64,000 nt of DNA, from contig NCSJ02000215.1 in assembly GCA_002812745.2 (NCBI GenBank), positions 1 through 64,000 on the forward strand. Reading direction: 5' to 3'. Under the pieces are notes generated by a model. The model made no database searches, had not been told where the DNA came from, and saw nothing but the letters and a program-made list of their open reading frames with translations. Made by a program: the position numbers and the translations under genes. Within the stretch, counting starts at the first letter, position 1, and every line of letters begins with the position of its first letter. The DNA comes from Scytalidium lignicola (taxonomy: Eukaryota; Ascomycota; Leotiomycetes). Below are positions 58,833 through 64,000 of this stretch, piece after piece.

Positions 58833-60165
58833 ATGAATCAGGATTTAGAAACAAACATACCAATAGATAACAACAACGAACAACAACCTAAAGAAGATTC
58901 TGAAGAAAGCTCTAAGGAAGAATCTGAAGAGAGATCTGAAGAAATATCTGAAGAAAGTTCAGAAGATAATTTTAAAGAGGACTAAGATGAGGACCAGACT
59001 ATCAAAGAAACTAACATCCAAGAAGGAGTGTTAAAAGAAGTTGTTATGCCACCAAAGCAACCTACTAAGTTAACAAAAGGATTGATTGTTAGAGAATCGT
59101 CAAAAGTTGCAAGAAAGAAACCAACATCTCCATTACCTAAACCTAACCCAGAGCTAGTACTAAGAGCTCCAAGTCCAGACTCTAATCTAGACTCTAAACC
59201 AGAAAACGATGTTGAACAAGTTCTAATGGTAACACTTAAAGAAGTCAAGATTGCCAGACCAGACTTGTTCTATAAAGACAAAAAGAAGCTTAAGGCATAC
59301 CTTATACAGACAAGAACTTATTTGATGTTAAATGATCACCTATTGCCCAGAGACATGTATAAGGTTCTGTAAACATCAACATACCTAAGAGAAGTAATTA
59401 AGACTTGGTTTCAACCCTTTAAGGATAAGTAGTTCATGACAAACAGAGGAACCACGAACTAAGGAGTAAGAAACATCCTTGAAAGTTGGGAAAACTATAC
59501 AAGAGAACTCAAATGCTTATATAAAGATATTAACGAAAAAAGGAATACTNAAAAGACGATTAGCTTACCTCAGACAAACCAAGAGCCCTAATGAATATAC
59601 AATGCTTTATCACTAGTATATAATATCAGTCAACTAAAGAGAGGAAGTACATATACACTAGTATAAGACCAAGCTTAAAGATTCCATTAAAGAAGAACTG
59701 TATCAACAACTTATAATCATTACATTCAACACTCTTGTTAATTTGTCTATCAAGATCAGGAATAAACAATATAAAATGATATTAGACAAGAAAAGTAAAT
59801 CTTACTTCAACAGAAGAAAGCTTGACAAGAAAAAGGATCATGAAGACCTTATAAAGTTAGATACCATAAAAAAAGGAAAAGCCTTTAAAGGAAAAAGAAG
59901 GAAGCACTTTGAAGGAAAGAGCAAAAAGGGGAATTCCTTTAGAATCTCCCCTGAAGAACTTAACAAAAGAAGAAAAAATAAGTTATACTTTAAGTATAGA
60001 ATATCCAGATATATAACAAATACTTATAAGAAGGATAACAAAGCAAGTATGTCAATTAAAGTTAAAGTTATAAGAATCCTAAGAATTATAAATATCTTAT
60101 CAAAATCATTAAAGGAAAAAAGCTCAAACGAAAAAGGGAATTCCTCAGAAGAAGAAGAAGAATAA
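58833..60165 (+). pseudogene. Gypsy B gag relic
   Basis: Begins MNQDLETNIP with an acidic Glu/Ser-rich stretch and one TAA at 58,983. The same frame runs on to 59,372 with FYKDKKKLKAYLIQTRTYL, the start of a retrotransposon gag domain. After a frame change the sequence resumes to 60,165 with a Lys-rich linker and LYFKYRISRYITNTY, matching the spacing of a CCHC knuckle with its Cys and His replaced. Not functional. Confidence 0.7.
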
Positions 60166-63100
60166 CAAAGCTTAATAACTATACCAGAAATTACTGTTGA
60201 AACTAATATAGATAAAATAATAATAACAAGAATCCTTGAAACAGACTTTGTACTTATGACAAGGACTAGACATGTAAGATACCCTTAAGATAATAACTAA
60301 GTCAAGAGTTAAGGTAGATAAAGATCAATTCCAAGAGTTAGTAAAATTTAGATGATTATGCTAATAAACTTTAAAACTATACTTACAAAACAATATCCTA
60401 TTTCCGGAGAATTGTTAATCTTAAAATATTATCTTATAATTAACATAAGAAGATTAAGAGGATAAAAGATCCTAGACAAAAGTTAGCTTTTCTAAACTGT
60501 ATAATGAGAAGAAGTAATTGTTAAGGCATAAGAACTTAATATTAAAGATCTTGTTCTTGTCTATAAGACTAACCTCCAAAGTATTATCATAAAGAAAAGA
60601 TTACATAAGTTCCTCTTACCAATAGAAAGAACTTAAATCCAAAATGATTTTGATCAAATGCCTAAGAATACTTGGATAATAATCAAAGAAAAACTAAGTT
60701 ATGTCATGTAAGGATAATATAACATTCAATACAAAAGACTTCTAATAATAACTTTCTAATAAGACTGTCTAAAAGCAAAAACACAATATGAAGAAATCTA
60801 AAGTCTAGGAAAATCAATGAAATAACTATTTAAAGTTAAACAATACTATACTCAATAAGAACAAAGAGAACCAGTTAAAATTGTTATTAAACTAGCTAAC
60901 TAAGACATAGAAGCACTACTTATAATTAATAAACTAGAGAAAGAATTGTTATCTCTAAAACCACTTATTATATTATCAAGAAAAGATAAGTTATTACAAA
61001 GAATTAATGAACAGTTTAACCAAGAAGTAACAATATACCCTTTGAATTTTGTAGAAAGAATTCTTGTAATAAGTAATATTTCAATCATTAAGATAAGGGA
61101 ACACCTTAGAAATAAAATAATAAAATGAATACAAGATGTATAAGCATTTATAAACAATAAAAGCCTAGATGAACTTAGACTAAGGAATCTTATTAAAAGA
61201 AGAATAATACTTGTTAAGAAATTAGAAGAAAACGTTGAAAATCTAAAGATTAATGATAATATATTAGTTGACAATGTTAAAAACGTTAATCTCTACTTTA
61301 TAAACAGTAAAAGTTCATTATACATAAATATTAAACTGTGTAAAAAGCTAATAAAGGCCTTGATTAATTTAAGAGTTAAAAGAAACTTTATCAGTGAACA
61401 AGTCATAAAATGACTTAGACTCAGTATAAGAGTCAAAGACAACAGTTATCTAATATCATTAACAAATAATACTAAAGTTCAAAAGCATATTAACATTTNA
61501 AACTTAAAACTTAAATATAAAGTATAACNAAAAGTTACTAAGAGAAGATATCTTTTAATATTATAAGGTTAAGAACATATCAGGTTATATTAAGAATCAA
61601 ATGGATAAAGAAGTATAATCTAATAATTGATTGAAGAACAAGTATAATTACCTTCTTAAAAGAGGAATAAGATTCAGTATTCTTAAGAGTTGTCTATATT
61701 AATGAAACTATGAAATATATACTTGAGGAATATTACAAATGGCTAAAGCTATTCACAAAAAAGACTTGATGATTTAATCTTACCTAAGTATAAACTATAA
61801 GATTATAAGATAAAGCTCAAAGAGGAGTTCAGACTAACATATGGACTAATTTATCAAATAACTCTCACTGAAGACAAGATGATGAAGAAGTAATTGCTTA
61901 AGAAAATAGTATTTAAAGGTTTGTATAAAGAAGGTCATAATGAAGCTAGAACATTATTACATTATACAAAGAAAGAAGACAATCCGTTAAAATGGCCTTA
62001 TAATAATTACAAACACTTAAATAATAAGACTAAGAAAGACTAATACCCCTTACCATTAATAAATTCAATGATAAACAAGCTGAAAGGAGTTGTTATATTC
62101 ACCAAACTAGACTTGTAGTCAACATTTAATCTAATTAGGATTAAAAGAGATAACAAATGGAAAGTTACTATTTGAATGAAATACAGATTATTTAAGCCAT
62201 TGGTTATAATATTTAATATGACCAATACTCTAACAATATAACAAAGAATAATAAACTGGATATTAAAGAAATACTTGGAGAAATTCATAATAGTATATCT
62301 TGATGATATAATCATTTACTCAAAGAGTATTAAAGAACATAAAAAGTATATCAAGCTTATTCTACAAGCATTATAAGAGGTAAGATTACATTACAAACCT
62401 GTAAAATGCAAATTCTATAAAGAACAAGTTTAGTTCTTAAGATATTACATTTCTAGAGAAAGGATAAAAACCCTTGATAATAAGATTCAGTCAATCAAAG
62501 AATAAAAGCTACCTAAAACAATTAAATAACTACAGAGTTTCTTAGGGTTAACTAACTATTATCAGAGATTTGTAAAAGATTATTCTAAAATCTTCATACT
62601 ATTAACTAAACTCATGAAGAAGGATCAAGCCTATAAATAGAATAACATTGTAAAAGAAGTATTCTAAAGTATTAAGAATACTTTTGTAAAAGGAGATTTC
62701 TTAAGAATCTTCAATTTAGAGAAAAGAATAAGAATCAAAACTAATACCTTTAATATAACATTAAGAGTTATGTTATCACAATCACAACTGATTAGTAAAC
62801 AATACTACTAAGTATCATTAACATTTTAGTCAAGAAAGTTAAACATTGTNAAAAAGAAATTATCAAACATTGGACAAGGAAATATTAACTATTATNAAAA
62901 GCTCTAAAACACTAGAGAGTATATACTATTAGATCTAGTAAAACAATAAATATACTTTCAGATTATCATAACCTTTAATACTTTATAACAACTAAGCAAT
63001 TAAATACAAGACAAATATGATAAACAAAGAAATTATCTGAGTATAATTTTAAGATTACTCATGTTAAAGGAAAAGATAATAGAAGAGCAGATGCTCTAAG

Positions 63101-64000
63101 CTAGAAACTTGAGTACTTAACCAAGGNAAAAAGAAGAAAGTAAACTTATATTAAAGGAAGATGAAAGTAAATTCCTAGTATATAATAAAGGACAATTTAT
63201 AATTATCATAGTAATAACAAACAAATACTAAGCTGATTAAATCAAAAAAGCAATTGAAAAGGAAAAAGAGAAAAATACTTTACTAAACATAACCAAGAGC
63301 AAGTAAGAGAAAAATCGNAAAATATTTAGTATAAAAACAAGAGGTTATATATACTAACAAAACTAATAGAAGAATTTGTTAAAGAACAGTATAATCTATT
63401 ATATAATGGACATATAAGAGTAACTTGATGTTATTACCAAATCAATAAGGATTACTTTATTATAAAATTACAATCAACAGTTAAGAAAGTAATTATGGAA
63501 TATAAAATCTGTAAGAAGGCTAAAAATTCAAGAAAAAAGCCTTAAGAACAATTATACCCTATATAGATACTTGATAATCCATAGGAATTAATCAGATAAG
63601 ATTTTATTATAAAACTACTAATTTCCACAGATCACATAACAAAAGTTAAGTATAACTTTATCTTTGTAATAATTGAACATTATACTAATTTTACAATATT
63701 TAAACTGTTCAAGAAGACTTAAAGAGTAGAAAAGGTAATTAATATATTCTTATAAAGAATAATGTCTTAATAAAGACTATTAAAACAGATAATCTCTGAT
63801 AAAGATACTAGATTCACATCTAAGTTTTAAGAGATAATAACAACAAAGATAAGAGTTAAGAGAAAGTTGTCAATAATATGGTATTTACAAACTAATAGAA
63901 AAACAAAACATTTGAATAAGTAATTAGAAGAATACTTTAAATGTTATATCAACTATAATTAAAATAATTAGGTTGATTATTTACTAATAGCAGAAATGGT
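60166..64000 (+). pseudogene. Gypsy B pol relic
   Basis: Reverse transcriptase segments: FTKLDL, RIKRDNKWKV and IVYLDDIIIYSKSIKEHKKY, followed by SFLGLTNYYQRFVKDYSKI, a connection-domain landmark. RNase H-like and integrase regions follow, the latter with an H-x(n)-H zone near 63,400 and DKDTRFTSKF (the second integrase Asp) near 63,797. YLDD is intact here although the frames around it carry stops. The end of integrase and the 3' LTR lie outside the window. Confidence 0.7.

Larger units (their letters stand above)
58454..64000 (+). mobile_element. RIP-degraded Ty3/gypsy retrotransposon, family B, copy 2 (runs off window)
   Basis: Begins with a 358-bp LTR and continues with gag and pol relics on the plus strand to the window end. 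It aligns with the minus-strand copy at 1-4083. Motifs in order: gag-like region, zinc-knuckle remnant, reverse transcriptase (about 62,040-62,340) with intact YLDDIIIYS, RNase H-like region, and integrase (from about 63,380). Frames are broken by TAA/TAG. Confidence 0.85.

Noticed and set aside
1..64000. CRISPR arrays, rRNA or tRNA genes, bacterial operons
   Set aside because: No regularly spaced repeats, no rRNA-like blocks and no tRNA cloverleaf recognised; the window is eukaryotic. A tRNA scan would be needed to exclude a weak tRNA.

Overview
This window is nuclear DNA of a filamentous ascomycete (Pezizomycotina). The signs are short GT-AG introns (about 45-110 nt), fungal-only gene families, and sharp alternation between gene-rich DNA of ordinary composition and very AT-rich blocks of decayed transposons. 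The decay is C-to-T/G-to-A biased: in-frame TAA/TAG stands where Gln codons are expected, Asp becomes Asn and His becomes Tyr in catalytic motifs. That is the signature of repeat-induced point mutation (RIP). A Leotiomycetes-like fungus is my guess, not shown by the sequence.

Layout. 1-17,250: RIP-degraded transposon nest. A Ty3/gypsy copy on the minus strand (family B, 1-4083) is interrupted by a pogo/Fot1-type DNA transposon (911-3247). A complete but dead gypsy element (family A, 4084-11801) abuts it. A third gypsy relic (family C) follows, then a 452-bp unexplained insert and a fresh-looking solo LTR with a perfect target duplication. 17,250-46,200: gene island. In order: a multi-membrane-span fungal protein; a broken gene with the N-terminal helical domain of fungal STAND/NLR proteins; two small relics; a Git1-like permease; a membrane-anchored creatinase/aminopeptidase-P-type hydrolase; a five-part Uma2-like (PD-(D/E)XK) protein; an anhydro-N-acetylmuramic acid kinase (AnmK); an MFS transporter; a cytochrome b5-acyl-CoA dehydrogenase fusion; a disordered conserved protein; a Dal5-type permease; a MARVEL-like four-span protein with a 13-nt microexon; and two neighbouring genes sharing one small domain, one of them secreted and Cys-rich. 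46,200-58,450: gene-poor transition with repeat fragments, two decayed OrsD/DUF3505-type zinc-finger relics (one containing an inverted segment), purine tracts and one small secreted Cys-rich gene (55161-55618). 58,454-64,000: a second copy of gypsy family B, now on the plus strand, running off the window.

The protein-coding genes look like housekeeping or nutrient-handling functions (transport, peptide and fatty-acid metabolism) plus secreted candidates; no biosynthetic cluster is evident. Gypsy-B copies in opposite orientation bracket the whole gene island, and the genes nearest to repeats (the STAND-type gene, the OrsD relics) carry RIP-type nonsense changes. I reconstructed exons by hand from reading frames and splice signals; each spliced CDS given below closes in frame.
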